From contig OV050031.1 in assembly GCA_920105625.2 (NCBI GenBank), positions 88,607,995 to 88,671,994 on the forward strand: 64,000 nucleotides of DNA, written 5' to 3'. Shown one piece after another: positions 10,601-21,359 of the stretch. The notes below the pieces were generated by a model. It worked only from the letters and a program-made list of their open reading frames with translations, ran no database searches and had not been told where the DNA came from. The DNA is from Clusia tigrina. Taxonomy: Eukaryota; Arthropoda; Insecta; Diptera; Clusiidae. Made by a program: the position numbers and the translations under genes. Within the stretch, counting starts at the first letter, position 1, and every line of letters starts with the position of its first letter.

Positions 10601-12430
10601 TGTCAGCGTCTCTGTAAGCGTCTCAGTCGCTGCAGCTGTCGATTGGGGTATCTGGTGCCTCCTCTATGCGTATATCTACTCCTATCTGCCGCAGTCTACG
10701 TCTCAGTCGGTGTCGCAACCTCTGTCAGCGTCTCTGTAGGCGTCTCAGTCGCTGCCGCTGTCTTTTCGGGGGTCTGCTGCCTTCTCTATGCCTATATCTA
10801 CCCCTATCTGCCTCAGTCGGCGTCTCAGTCGGCGTCGCAGCCCTTACAGCGTGTCTGTATGCGTCTCAGTCGCTGCCGCTCTCTATTGGGGGGTCAGCTG
10901 CCTTCTCTATGCCTATATCTACCCCTAGCTGCCGCAGTCGCCGTCTCAGTCGGCGTCCCAGCCTCTGTCAGCGTCTTTGTTGGCGTCTCAATCGCTGCCG
11001 CTGCCGCTGCCGATTGGGGGGTCTGCTACCTTCTCTATGCCTATATCTACCCCTATCTGCCTCAGTCGGCGTCTCAGTCGGCGTGGCAGACTCTGTCACA
11101 ACCTTTGTTAGCGTCTCAGTAACTGGCGCTGTCGATTGGGGGGTCTGCTGCCTGCTCTATGCCTATATCTACCCCTATCTGCCTCAGTCGGCGTCTCAGT
11201 CGGCGTCGCAGAGTCTATCAGCGTTTCTGTAGGCGTCTCAATCGCTGCGGCTGTCGATTGGGGGGGGTCTGCTGCCTTCTCTATGCCTATATCTACCCCT
11301 ATCTGCCTCAGTCGGCGTCTCAGTCGGCGTCCCAGCCTCTGTCAGCATCTCTGTAGGCGTCTCAGTCGCTGCCGCGGCCGATTGGATGGTCTACTGAAAT
11401 CTCTATTCCTATATCTACCCCTATCTGCGTCAGTCGGCGTCGCAGCCTCTGTCAGCGTATTTGTAGGCGTCTCAGTCGTTGCCGCTATCGATTGGGGGGT
11501 CTGCTGCCTTCTCTATGCCAATATCTACCCCTATCTGCCTCAGTCGGCGTCGCAGCCTCTGTCAGCATCTCTGTAGGCGTCTCAGTCGCTGCCGCTGTCG
11601 ATTGGGGTATCTGATGCCTTCTCTATGCGTATATCTACCCCAATTTGCCGCAGTCTGCGTCTCAGTCGGCGTCGCAGCCTCTGTCAGCGTCACTGTAGGC
11701 GTCGCAGTCGCTGCCGCTGTCGATTGGGGAGGTCTGCTTCCTTCTCTATGCCTATATCTACCCCTATATGCCTCAGCCTGCTTCTCAGTCGGCGTCGCAG
11801 CCTCTGGCAGCGTCTCTGTAGGCGGCTCAGTCGCTGCCGCTGTCGATTGGGGTATCTGATGCCTTCTCTATGCGTATATCTACCCCTATTTGCCACAGTC
11901 GGCGTCTCAGTCGGCGTCGAAGCCTCTTCCAGCGCCTCTGTAGGCGCCTCAGTTGCGGCCGCTATCGATTGGGGGGTCTGCTGTCTTCTCTATGCCAATA
12001 TCTACACCTATCTGCCTCAGTTAGCGTCGCAGCCTCTGTCAGCGTCTCTGTAAGCGTCTCAGTCGCTGCCGCTGTCGATTGGGGTATCTGGTGCCTTCTC
12101 TATGCGTATATCTACTCCTATCTGCCGCAGTCTGCGTCTCAGTCGGCGTCGCAGCCTCTGTGACAGCGTCTCTGAAGGCGTCGCAGTCGCTGCCGCTGTC
12201 GATTGGGGAGCTCTGCTTCCTTCTCTATGCCAATATCTACACCTATCTGCCTCAGTCGGCGTCGCAGCCTCTGTCAGCGTCTCTGTAAGCGTCTCAGTCG
12301 CTGCCGCTGTCGAATGGGGTATCTGGTGCCTTCTCTATGCGTATATCTGCTCCTATCTGCCCCAGTCTGCGTCTCAGTCGGCGTCGGTGGCACACCCTGT
12401 CACAACCTCTGTTGCGTCTCAGTAACTGGC
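7600..12430 (+). repeat. GGTATCTG-variant domain
   Basis: Here many monomers have GATTGGGGTATCTGATGCC or GATTGGGGTATCTGGTGCC in place of the G-tract plus GTCTGCTGCC, with linked variants CTACTCCTATCTGCCGC, TCTACACC, GAAGGCGTCGCAG and GCGGCCGCTATCGATTGG. The variant monomers usually lie one to three units apart, giving local 2-5 monomer periodicity (for example 8285 to 8872, 587 bp). Much of the block has copies at 27.2-29.8 kb, and shorter pieces lie near 33.3 and 35.4 kb. No gene is seen. Confidence 0.85.
11385..12100 (+). repeat. Long-range copy of 27.63-28.34 kb
   Basis: Matches at a constant offset of 16,244, including TGGATGGTCTACTGAAATC, CCAATTTGCCGC, GTCACTGTAGGCG and CAGCGCCTCTGTAGGCGCC. 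A constant offset over several monomers shows block copying. Confidence 0.85.
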
Positions 12431-12539
12431 GCTATCGATCGCAGGGGGGTCTGCTGCCTGCTCTATGCCTATATCTACCCCTATCTGCCTCAGTCGGCGT
12501 CTCAGACGGCGTCGCAGAGTCTATCAGCGTTTCTGTAGG

Positions 12540-13070
12540 CGTCTCAGTCGCTGCGGCTGTCGATTGGGGGGGGTCTGCTGCCTTCTCTATGCCTATATCT
12601 ACCCCTATCTGCCTCAGTCGGCGTCTCATCCTCTGTCAGCGTTTCTGTAGGAGTCTCAGTCGCTGCCGCTGTCGATTGGGTGGTCTGCTGCCTTCTCTAT
12701 GCCTATATCTACCCCTATCTGCATAAGTCGGCGTCTCAGCCTCTGTCAGCGTTTTTGTAGGTGTCTCAGTTGCTGCCGCTGTCGATTGGGGGGTCTCCTG
12801 TCTTCTCTATGCTTATATCTACCCCTATCTGCCGCAGTCTGTGTCTCAGTCGGCGTCGCAGCTTCTGTCGGCGTCTCTTTAGGCGTCGCAGTCGCTGCCG
12901 CTGTCTTTTGGGGAGGTCTGCTTATTTATCTATGCCTATATCTACCCCTATCTGCCTCAGCCTGCGTCTCAGTAGGCGTCGCAGCCTCTGTCAGCGTGTC
13001 TGTATGCGTCTCAGTCGCTGCCGCTGTCTATTGGGGAGTCTGCTACCTTCTCTATGCCTATATCTACCCC
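12540..13070 (+). repeat. Long-range copy of 28.53-29.06 kb
   Basis: Shares GGGTGGTCTGCTGCC, CTGCATAAGTCGG, GCGTTTTTGTAGGTGTC and TCTTTTGGGGAGG (GGGTAGG in the partner) at offset 15,993. The offset differs from the 16,244 of the preceding pair, so about two monomers were gained or lost between the two blocks. Confidence 0.85.
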
Positions 13071-13269
13071 TATCTGCCTCAGTCGGCGTCTCAGTCGGCG
13101 TCGCAGCCTCTGTCAGCGTATCTGTAGGCGTCTCAGTCGCTGCCGCTGTCGATTGGGGGGTCTGCTGCCTTCTCTATGCGTATATATACCCCTATCTGCC
13201 GCAGTCGCCGTCTCAGTCGGCGTCCCAGCCTCTGTCAGCGTCTTTGTAAGGGTCTCAGTCGCTGCCGCT

Positions 13270-15020
13270 GCCGATTGGTGGGTCTGCTGCCATCTCTATG
13301 CCTATATCTACCCCTATCTGCCTCAGTCGGCTTCGCAGCTTCTTTTAGCGTCTCAGTAGCTGGCGCTGTCGATTTTGGGGTCTGCTGCCTTCTCTATGTC
13401 TATATATACCCCTATCTACCCCAGTCGGCGTCTCAGTCGGCGTCGCAGCCTCTGTCAGCGTCTCTGTAGGCGTCTTAGTCGCTGCCGCTGTCGATTGGGG
13501 GGGTCTGCTGAAATCTCTATTCCTATATCTACCCCTATCTGCCTCAGTCGGCGTCGCAGCCTCTGTCAGCGTCTATGTAGGTGTCTCAGCTGCTGCCGCT
13601 GTCGATTGGGGTGTCTGCTGCCTTCTCTATGCGTATATCTACCCCTATCTGCCGCAGTCTGCGTCTCAGTCGACGTCACAGCCTCTGTCCGCGTCTCTGT
13701 AGGCGTCGCAGTCGCTGCCGCTGTCGATTGGGGAGGTCTGCTTCCTTCTCTATGCCTATATCTACCCTTATCTGCCTCAGCCTGCATCTCAGTCGGCGTC
13801 GCAGCCTCTGGCAGCGTCTCTGTAGGTGTCTCAGTCGCTGTCGCTGTCGATTGGCGGGGTCTGCTTCCTTCTCTATGCCAATATCTAACCCTATCTGCCT
13901 CAGTCGGCGTCTCAGTCGGCGTCGCAGCCTCTGTTAGCGTCTCTGTAGGCGTCTCAGTCGCTGCCGCTGTCGATTGGGGGGTCTGCTGCCTTCTCTCTGC
14001 ATATATATACCCCTATCTGGCGCAGTCGCCGTCTCAGTCGGCGTCCCAGCCTCTGTCAGCGTCTTTGTAGGCGTCTCAGTCGCTGCCGCTGCCGATTGGG
14101 GGGTCTGCTGCCTTCTCTATGCCTATATCTACCCCTATCTGCCTCAGTCGGCGTCGCAGCCTCTTTTAGCGTCTCAGTAGCTGGCGCTGTCGATTTGGGG
14201 GTCTGCTGCCTTCTCTATGTCTATATATACCCCTATCTACCTCAGTCGGCATCTCAGTCGGCGTCACAGCCTCTGTCAGCGTCTCTGTAGGCGTCAGTCA
14301 CTGCCGCTGTCGATTGGGTGGTCTGCTGCCTTCTCTATGATTATATCTACCACAATCTGCCTCAGTCGGCCTCGCAGACTCTGTCAGCGTCTCTGTAGGC
14401 GTTTCTGTCACTGCCGCTGCCGATTGGGGGTCTGCTGCCTTCTCTATGCCTATATCTACCCCTATCTGCCTCAGTCGGCGTCTCTGTCGGCGTCTCTGTA
14501 GGCGTCTCAGTCGCTGCCGCATTCGATTGGGGGGTCTGCTGCCGTCTCTATGCCTATATCTACCCCTATCTGCCTCAGTCGCCGTCGCAGACTCTGTTAG
14601 CGTCTCAGCGGCTGGCGCTGTCGATTGGGGGTCTGCTGCCTTCTCTATGCCTATATATACCCCTAACTACCTCAGTCGGCGTCTCAGTCGGCGTCGCAGC
14701 CTCTGTCGGCGTCTCTGTAGGCGTCTCAGTCGCTGCCGTAGTCGATTGGGGGGTCTGCTGCCTTCTCTATGAGTATAACTACCCCTTTCTGCCTCAGTCG
14801 GTGTCACAGCCTCTGTTAGAGTCTCAGTAGCTCACGCTGTCGATTGGGGGTCTGCTGCCTTCTCTTATGCTTATATCTACCACTATCTACCTAAGTCGGC
14901 GTCGCAGACTCTGTCAGCGTCTCTGTAGGCGTGTCAGTCGCTGCCGCTGCCGATTGGGGGGTCTGCTGCCTTCTCTATGCCTATATCTACCCCTATCTGC
15001 CTCAGTCGGCGTCTCAGTCG
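13270..15020 (+). repeat. Copy 1 of the 6.13-kb-offset block
   Basis: Matches about 19.40-21.16 kb at an offset of 6,131 rising to 6,134. Shared rare features include CGATTTTGGG, GTCGACGTCACAG, CCCTTATCTGCCTCAGCC, CACAATCTGCCTCAGTCGG, CGGCTGGCGCTG, CCCTAACTACC and TTCTCTTATGC. It is bounded by abrupt loss of match at both ends. Confidence 0.9.
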
Positions 15021-15690
15021 GCGTCGCAGACTCTGTCAGCGTCTCTGTAGGCGTCTGAGTCGCTGCCGCTGTCGATTGGGAGTCTGCTGCCTTCTCTATG
15101 CCTATATCTACCCCTATCTGCCTCAGTCGGCGTCTCAGTCGGCGTCGCAGCTTCTGTTGGCGTCTCTGTAGGCGTCTCAGTCGCTGCCGCAGTCGATTGG
15201 GGGGTCTTCTGCCTTCTCTATGCCTATATCTACCCCTATCTGCCTCAGTCGGCGTCTCAGTCGGCGTCGCAGCCTCTGTCAGCGTCTCTGTAGGCGTCTC
15301 AGTCGCTGCCGCTGTCGATTGGGGGGGGGGGGTCTGCTGCCTTCTCTATCCGTATATCTACCCCTATCTGCCGCAGTCGCCGTCTCAGTTGGCGACCCAG
15401 CCTCTGTCAGCATCTCTGTAGGCGTCTCAGTCGCTGCCGCCGCCGATTGGGGGGTCTGCTGCTTTCTCTATGCCTATATATACCCCTTTCTACGTCAGTC
15501 GGCATCTCAGTCGGCGTTGCAGCCTCTGTCAGCGTCTCTGTAGGCGTCTCAGTCACTGCCGCTGTCGATTGGGAGGTCTGCTGCCTTATCTATGCTTATA
15601 TCTACCACTATCTGCCTCAGTCGGCGTCGCAGACATTGTCAGCGTCTCTGTAGGCGTCTCAGTCGCTGCTACTGTCGATTGGGGGGTCTG
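14995..15690 (+). repeat. Four-copy block, copy 1 (with 12-G tract)
   Basis: Shares GTCTGAGTCG, CTTCTGTTGGCG, a long G-tract, GTTGGCGACCCAG, GCCGCCGCCGATTGG and ACGTCAGTCGGCATC with about 21.36-22.05 kb (offset 6,367, then 6,371 because the G-tract is 12 here and 16 there). Shorter parts recur at 18.68-19.04 and 22.99-23.34 kb. Confidence 0.9.
15321..15332 (+). repeat. 12-G tract
   Basis: Pure run at the standard position, in copy 1 of the four-copy block. The following monomer reads TCCGTATATC. Confidence 0.95.
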
Positions 15691-15701
15691 CTGCCTTCTC
15701 T

Positions 15702-15834
15702 ATGCCTATATCTACCCCTATCTGCCTCAGTCGGCGTCTCAGTCGGCGTCTCAGTCGGCGTCGCAGACTCTGTCAGCGTCTCTGTAGGCGTCTGAGTCGC
15801 TGCCGCTGTCGATTGGGAGTCTGCTGCCTTCTCT
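15702..15834 (+). repeat. 134-class monomer (three 12-bp units)
   Basis: CAGTCGGCGTCT occurs three times in a row, adding 12 bp to the 122-bp form. The observed length is 133 because this unit has a shortened, interrupted G-tract (GGGAG). Three-unit monomers recur elsewhere, notably in every ATATTTAGCC marker monomer (see the cassette at 43174). Confidence 0.9.
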
Positions 15835-15929
15835 ATGCCTATATCTACCCCTATCTGCCTCAGTCGGCGTCTCAGTCGGCGTCGCAGCTTCTGTTGGCGT
15901 CTCTGTAGGCGTCTCAGTCGCTGCCGCAG

Positions 15930-17090
15930 TCGATTGGGGGGTCTGCTGCCTTCTCTATGCCTATATCTACCCCTATCTGCCTCAGTCAGCGTCTCAGTCG
16001 GCGTCGCAGCCTCTGTCAGCGTATCTGTAGGCGTCTCAGTCGCTGCCGCTGTCGATTGGAAGGGGGGGGGGGGTCTGCTGCCTTCTCTATGCGTATATCT
16101 ACCCCTATCTGCCGCAGTCACCGTCTCAGTCGGCGACCCAGCCTCTGTCAGCATCTCTGTAGGCGTCTCAGTCGCTGCCGCCGCCGATTGGGGGGTCTGC
16201 TGCTTTCTCTATGCTTTATCTACCCCTATCTGCCTCAGTCTGCATCTCAGTCGGCGTCGTAGCATCTGTCAGCGTATCTGTCTGTGTCTCAGTCGCTGCC
16301 GCTGTCGATTGGGGGGTCTGCTTCCTTATCTATGATTATGTCTACCCCTATCGGCCTCAGCCTGCGTCTCAGTAGGCGTCGCAGCCTCTGTCAGCGTATC
16401 TCTATGCGTCTCAGTTGCTGCCGCTGTCGATTTGGAGGTATGCTGCCTGCTCTATGCCTATATCTACCCCTATCTGCCTCAGTCGACGTCTCAGTCGGCG
16501 TCCCAGCCTCTGGCAGCAACTCTGTAGGCGTCTCAGTCGCTGCCGCGGCCGATTGGGGGTCTGCTGCCTTCTCTATGCCATTATCTACCCCTATCTGCCT
16601 CAGTGAACTTCTCAGTCGGCGTCGCAGCCTCTGTCAGCGTTTCTGTAGGCCATCTCAGTCGCTGCCGCTGTCGATTGGGAGGTCTGCTGAAATCTCTATT
16701 ACTATATCTACCCCTATCTGCCTCAGTCGGCGTCGCAGCCTCTTTCAGCGTATCTGTAGGCGTGTCAGTCGCTGCCGCTGTCGATTGGGGGGTCTGCTGC
16801 CTTCTCTGTGCCTATATCTACCCCTATCTGCCTCAGTCGGCGTCTCAGTCGGCGTCGCAGCCTCTGTCAGCGTCTCTGTAGGCGTCTCAGGCGGTGTTGC
16901 TGTCTATTAGGGGGTCTGCTGCCTTCTCTATGCGTATATCTGCCGCAGTCTGCGTCTCAGTCGGCGTCGCAGCCTCTGTCAGCGTCTCTGTAGGTGTCTC
17001 AGTGGCTGCCGCTGTCGATTGGCGGGATCTGCTGCCTTCTCTATGCCAATATCTACCCCTATATCCCTCAGTCGGCGTCTCAGTCGGCGT
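15930..17090 (+). repeat. Copy 1 of the 7.51-kb-offset block
   Basis: Matches about 23.44-24.59 kb at offset 7,509-7,510, including the interrupted G-tract (GGAAGGGG here, GGAGGGG there), ATGCTTTATCT, GGAGGTATGCTGCC, AGTGAACTTCTCAG and GTAGGCCATCTCAG. The match stops abruptly near 17.09 kb, where this copy repeats GTAGGCCATC instead of moving to GTTACTGTAGG. Confidence 0.9.
16062..16073 (+). repeat. 12-G tract after GGAA
   Basis: Preceded by GATTGGAA. The partner copy at 23571 has a single A. Length 12 in both, so the interruption, not the run, differs. Confidence 0.95.
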
Positions 17091-17800
17091 CGCAGCCTCT
17101 GTCAGCGTTTCTGTAGGCCATCTCAGTCGCTGCCGCTGTCGATTGGGAGGTCTGCTGAAATCTCTATTACTATATCTACCCCTATCTGCCTCAGTCGGCG
17201 TCGCAGCCTCTTTCAGCGTATCTGTAGGCGTGTCAGTCGCTGCCGCTGTCGATTGGGGGGTCTGCTGCCTTCTCTGTGCCTATATCTACCCCTATCTACC
17301 TCAGTCAGCGTCTCAGTCGGCGTCGCAGCCTCCGTCAGCGTCTCAGTCGGCGTCGCAGCCTCTGTCAGCGTCTCTGTAGGTGTCTCAGTCGCTGCCGGGG
17401 TCTGCTGCCTTCTCTATGCCAATATATACCCCTATCTGCGTCAGTTGGCATCGCAGCCTCTGTCAGCGTCTCTGTAGGCGTCTCAGGCCGTGTTGCTGTC
17501 GATTGGGGAGGTCTGCTTCCTTCTCTATGCCTATATCTACCCCTATCTGCCTCAGTCGGCGTCTCAGTCGGCGTAGCAGCCTCAGTCAGCGTTACTGTAG
17601 GCGTCTCAGTCGTTGCCGTTGTCGATTGGGGGGTCTGCTGCCTTCTCTACGCCTATATCTACCCCTATCTACCTCAGTCAGCGTCTCAGTCGGCGTCGCA
17701 GCCTCTGTCAGCGTCTCTGTAGGTGTCTCAGTCGCTGCCGGGGTCTGCTGCCTTCTCTATGCCAATATATACCCCTATCTGCGTCAGTTGGCATCGCAGC
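17090..17800 (+). repeat. Block with local duplication of the GTGAACTT-associated and GCTGCCGGGG monomers
   Basis: A second GTAGGCCATCTCAG plus GCTGAAATCTC series (about 17.10-17.28 kb) repeats the one at 16.64-16.82 kb. It is followed by a monomer with a 30-bp insertion and two GCTGCCGGGG monomers near 17391 and 17732, about 341 bp apart. It resembles 24.6-25.4 kb. No gene is seen. Confidence 0.85.
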
Positions 17801-18550
17801 CTCTGTCAGCGTCTCTGAAGGCGTCTCAGGCCGTGTTGCTGTCGATTGGGGAGGTCTGCTTCCTTCTCTATGCCTATATCTACCCCTATCTGCCTCAGTC
17901 GGCGTCTCAGTCGGCGTCGCAGCCTCTGTCAGCGTCTCTGTAGGCGTCTCAGGCGGTGTTGCTGTCTATTGGGGGGTCTGCTGCTTGCTCTATGCCAATA
18001 TTTAGCCCCATCTGCCTCAGTCGGCGTGTCAGTCGGCGTCTCAGTCGGCGTCGCAGCCTCTGCCAGCGCCCCTGTAGATGTTTCAGTCGCTGCCGCTTTC
18101 GATTGGGGGGTCTGCTGCCTTCTCTATTCCTATATCTACCCCTATCAGCCTTAGTCGGCGTCTCAGTCGGCGTCGCAGCCTCTGTCAGCGACTCTGTAGG
18201 CGTGTCAGTCGCTGTTGCTGTCGATTGGGGGGTCTGCTGTCTTCTCTATGCCAATATCTACCCCTATCTGCCTCAATCGGCGTCTCACTCAGCGTCGCAG
18301 CTTCTGTCAGCGTCTCAGTTGCTGCCGCTGTCGATTGGGTGGTCTGCTGTCTTCTCTATGCCTATATCTACCCCTATCTGCCTCAGTCGGCGTCGCAGCC
18401 TTTGTCAGCGTTTCTGTAGGTGTCTCAGTCGCTGTCGCTGTCGACTGGCGGAGTCTGCTGCCTTCTCTATGCCAATATCTAACCCTATCTGCCTCAGCCG
18501 GCGTCTCAGTCGGTGTCGAAGCCTCTTCCATCGTCTCTGTAGGCGCCTCA
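17800..18550 (+). repeat. Copy 1 of the 8.61-kb-offset block
   Basis: Matches about 26.41-27.16 kb at a constant offset of 8,606, through TTTAGCCCCATCTG, GCGCCCCTGTAGATG, TATCAGCCTTAG, CTCACTCAGCG and TTCCATCGTC. The match breaks near 18.55 kb, where GCCTCAGTTGCTGCC replaces GCCTCAGTCGCGGCC. Confidence 0.9.
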
Positions 18551-18679
18551 GTTGCTGCCGCTGTCGATTGGGTGGTCTGCTGTCTTCTCTATGCCTATAT
18601 CTACCCCTATCTGCCTCAGTCGGCGTCGCAGCCTCTGTCAGCGTCTCTGTAAGCGTCTCAGTCGCTGCCGCTGTCGATT

Positions 18680-18691
18680 GGGGGGGGGGGG
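18680..18691 (+). repeat. 12-G tract
   Basis: Pure run at the standard position in copy 2 of the four-copy block. Confidence 0.95.
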
Positions 18692-18950
18692 TCTGCTGCC
18701 TTCTCTATGCGTATATCTACCCCTATCTACCGCAGTCGCCGTCTCAGTTGGCGACCCAGCCTCTGTCAGCATCTCTGTAGGCGTCTCAGTCGCTGCCGCC
18801 GCCGATTGGGGGGTCTGCTGCTTTCTCTATGCCTATATATACCCCTATCTACGTCAGTCGGCATCTCAGTCGGCGTCGCAGCCTCTGTCAGCGTCTCTGT
18901 AGGCGTCTCAGTCACTGCCGCTGTCGATTGGGAGGTCTGCTGCCTTATCT

Positions 18951-19060
18951 ATGCTTATATCTACCACTATCTGCCTCAGTCGGCGTCGCAGACATTGTCA
19001 GCGTCTCTGTAGGCGTCTCAGTCGCTGCTGCTGTCGATTGGGGGGTCTGCTGCCTTCTCT
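18951..19060 (+). repeat. 110-bp monomer class (one CAGTCGGCGTCT unit missing)
   Basis: Example of the common shorter class. The 12-bp unit CAGTCGGCGTCT, normally present as two adjacent near-copies, occurs once, and the rest of the monomer is intact. Neighbouring units at 18829 and 19061 are 122 bp, so length classes are interspersed. It also carries the CAGACATTGTCAGCG subtype, which recurs near 15632, 21993, 23272, 37227 and 39836. Confidence 0.93.
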
Positions 19061-19399
19061 ATGCCTATATCTACCCCTATCTGCCTCAGTCGGCGTCTCA
19101 GTCGGCGTCGCAGCTTCTGTTGGCGTCTCTGTAGGCGTCTCAGTCGCTGCCGCAGTCGATTGGGGGGTCTGCTGCCTTCTCTATGCCTATATCTACCCCT
19201 ATCTGCCTCAGTCAGCGTCTCAGTCGGTGTCGCAGCCTCTGTCAGCGTCTCTGTAGGCGTCTCAGTCGCTGCCGCTGTCGATTGGGGGGGTCTGCTGCCT
19301 TCTCTATGCGTATATCTACCCCTATCTGCCGCAGTCGCCGTCTCAGTCGGCGACCCAGCCTCTGTCAGCATCTCTGTAGGCGTCTCAGTCGCTGCCGCC

Positions 19400-21160
19400 G
19401 CCGATTGGAGGGTCTGCTGCCATCTCTATGCCTATATCTACCCCTATCTGCCTCAGTCGGCGTCGCAGCTTCTTTTAGCGTCTCAGTAGCTGGCGCTGTC
19501 GATTTTGGGTTCTGCTGCCTTCTCTATGTCTATATATACCCCTATCTGCCCCAGTCGGCGTCTCAGTCGGCGTCGCAGCCTCTGTCAGCGTCTCTGTAGG
19601 CGTCTTAGTCGCTGCCGCTGTCGATTGGGGGGGGTCTGCTGAAATCTCTATTCCTATATCTACCCCTATCTACCTCAGTCGGCGTCGCAGCCTCTGTCAG
19701 CGTCTATGTAGGTGTCTCATCTGCTGCCGCTGTCGATTGGGGGGTCTGCTGCCTTCTCTATGCGTATATCTACCCCTATCTGCCGCAGTCTGCGTCTCAG
19801 TCGACGTCACAGCCTCTGTCAGCGTCTCTGTAGGCGTCGCAGTCGCTGCCGCTGTCGATTGGGGAGGTCTGCTTCCTTCTCTATGCCTATATCTACCCTT
19901 ATCTGCCTCAGCCTGCATCTCAGTCGGCGTCGCAGCCTCTGGCAGCGTCTCTGTAGGTGTCTCAGTCGCTGTAGCTGTCGATTGGCGGGGTCTGCTGCCT
20001 TCTCTATGCCAATATCTAACCCTATCTGCCTCAGTCGGCGTCTCAGTCGGCGTCGCAGCCTCTGTTAGCGTCTCTGTAGGCGTCTCAGTCGCTGCCGCTG
20101 TCGATTGGGGGGTCTGCTGCCTTCTCTCTGCGTATATATACCCCTATCTGCCGCAGTCGCCGTCTCAGTCGGCGTCCCAGCCTCTGTCAGCGTCTTTGTA
20201 GGCGTCTCAGTCGCTGCCGCTGCCGATTGGGGGGTCTGCTGCCTTCTCTATGCCTATATCTACCCCAATCTGCCTCAGTCGGCGTCGCAGCCTCTTTTAG
20301 CGTCTCAGTAGCTGGCGCTGTCGATTTGGGGGTCTGCTGCCTTCTCTATGTCTATATATACCCCTATCTACCTCAGTCGGCGTCTCAGTCGGCGTCACAG
20401 CCTCTGTCAGCGTCTCTGTAGGCGTCTCAGTCACTGCCGCTGTCGATTGGGTGGTCTGCTGCCTTCTCTATGATTATATCTACCACAATCTGCCTCAGTC
20501 GGCCTCGCAGACTCTGTCAGCGTCTCTGTAGGCGTTTCTGTCACTGCCGCTGCCGATTGGGGGGTCTGCTGCCTTCTCTATGCCTATATCTACCCCTATC
20601 TGCCTCAGTCGGCGTCTCTGTCGGCGTCTCTGTAGGCGTCTCAGTCGCTGCCGCAGTCGATTGGGGGGTCTGCTGCCGTCTCTATGCCTATATCTACCCC
20701 AATCTGCCTCAGTCGCCGTCGCAGACTCTGTTAGCGTCTCAGCGGCTGGCGCTGTCGATTGGGGGTCTGCTGCCTTCTCTATGCCTATATATACCCCTAA
20801 CTACCTCAGTCGGCGTCTCAGTCGGCGTCGCAGCCTCTGTCGGCGTCTCTGTAGGCGTCTCAGTCGCTGCCGTAGTCGATTGGGGGGTCTGCTGCCTTCT
20901 CTATGAGTATATCTACCCCTTTCTGCCTCAGTCGGTGTCACAGCCTCTGTTAGAGTCTCAGTAGCTCACGCTGTCGATTGGGGGTCTGCTGCCTTCTCTT
21001 ATGCTTATATCTACCACTATCTACCTAAGTCGGCGTCGCAGACTCTGTCAGCGTCTCTGTAGGCGTGTCAGTCGCTGCCGCTGCCGCTTGGGGGGTCTGC
21101 TGCCTTCTCTATGCCTATATCTACCCCTATCTGCCTCAGTCGGCGTCTCAGTCGGCGTCG
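19400..21160 (+). repeat. Copy 2 of the 6.13-kb-offset block
   Basis: Near-identical partner of 13.27-15.02 kb by eye. The few differences include GTCTC restored where copy 1 reads GTCAGTCAC near 14292, and small G-tract changes. Its right end joins a different monomer subtype (CAGCCTCTGTCGGCG in place of CAGACTCTGTCAGCG). Confidence 0.9.
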
Positions 21161-21359
21161 CAGCCTCTGTCGGCGTATCTGTAGGCGTCTCAGTCGCTGC
21201 CGCAGTCGATTGGGGAGTCTGCTGCCTTCTCTATGCCTATATCTACCCCTATCTGCCTCAGTCGGCGTCTCAGTCGGCGTCGCAACCTCTGTCAGCGTCT
21301 CTGTAGGCGTCTCAGTCGCTGCCGCTGTCGATTGGGGGGTCTGCTGCCTTCTATATGCT

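Larger units (their letters stand above)
18660..19400 (+). repeat. Four-copy block, copy 2, with its right flank
   Basis: Carries the 12-G tract at 18680-18691, then GTTGGCGACCCAG, GCCGCCGCCGATTGG and ACGTCAGTCGGCATC as in the partners at 15.3, 21.7 and 23.0 kb. After about 19.06 kb it has the CTTCTGTTGGCG and GCGACCCAG monomers and then joins the 6.13-kb block. Confidence 0.85.

Noticed and set aside
9806..11122. 438-codon plus-strand ORF, and hundreds of 60-430-codon ORFs, as protein-coding genes
   Set aside because: Every ORF is a translation of the same satellite in rotating frames. Their ends are set by the single TAG per monomer and by G-tract length. There is no unique sequence, no codon-level conservation, and the same DNA is open in overlapping frames.
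15669..16154. Minus-strand ORFs rich in TETPTEA and REGSRPP as a mucin-like or surface protein
   Set aside because: They stay open only where several seven-G (123-bp) or otherwise in-phase monomers adjoin. The reverse complement of the consensus has many stops (TGA, TAG) in its other frames, and no signal peptide or unique domain is present.
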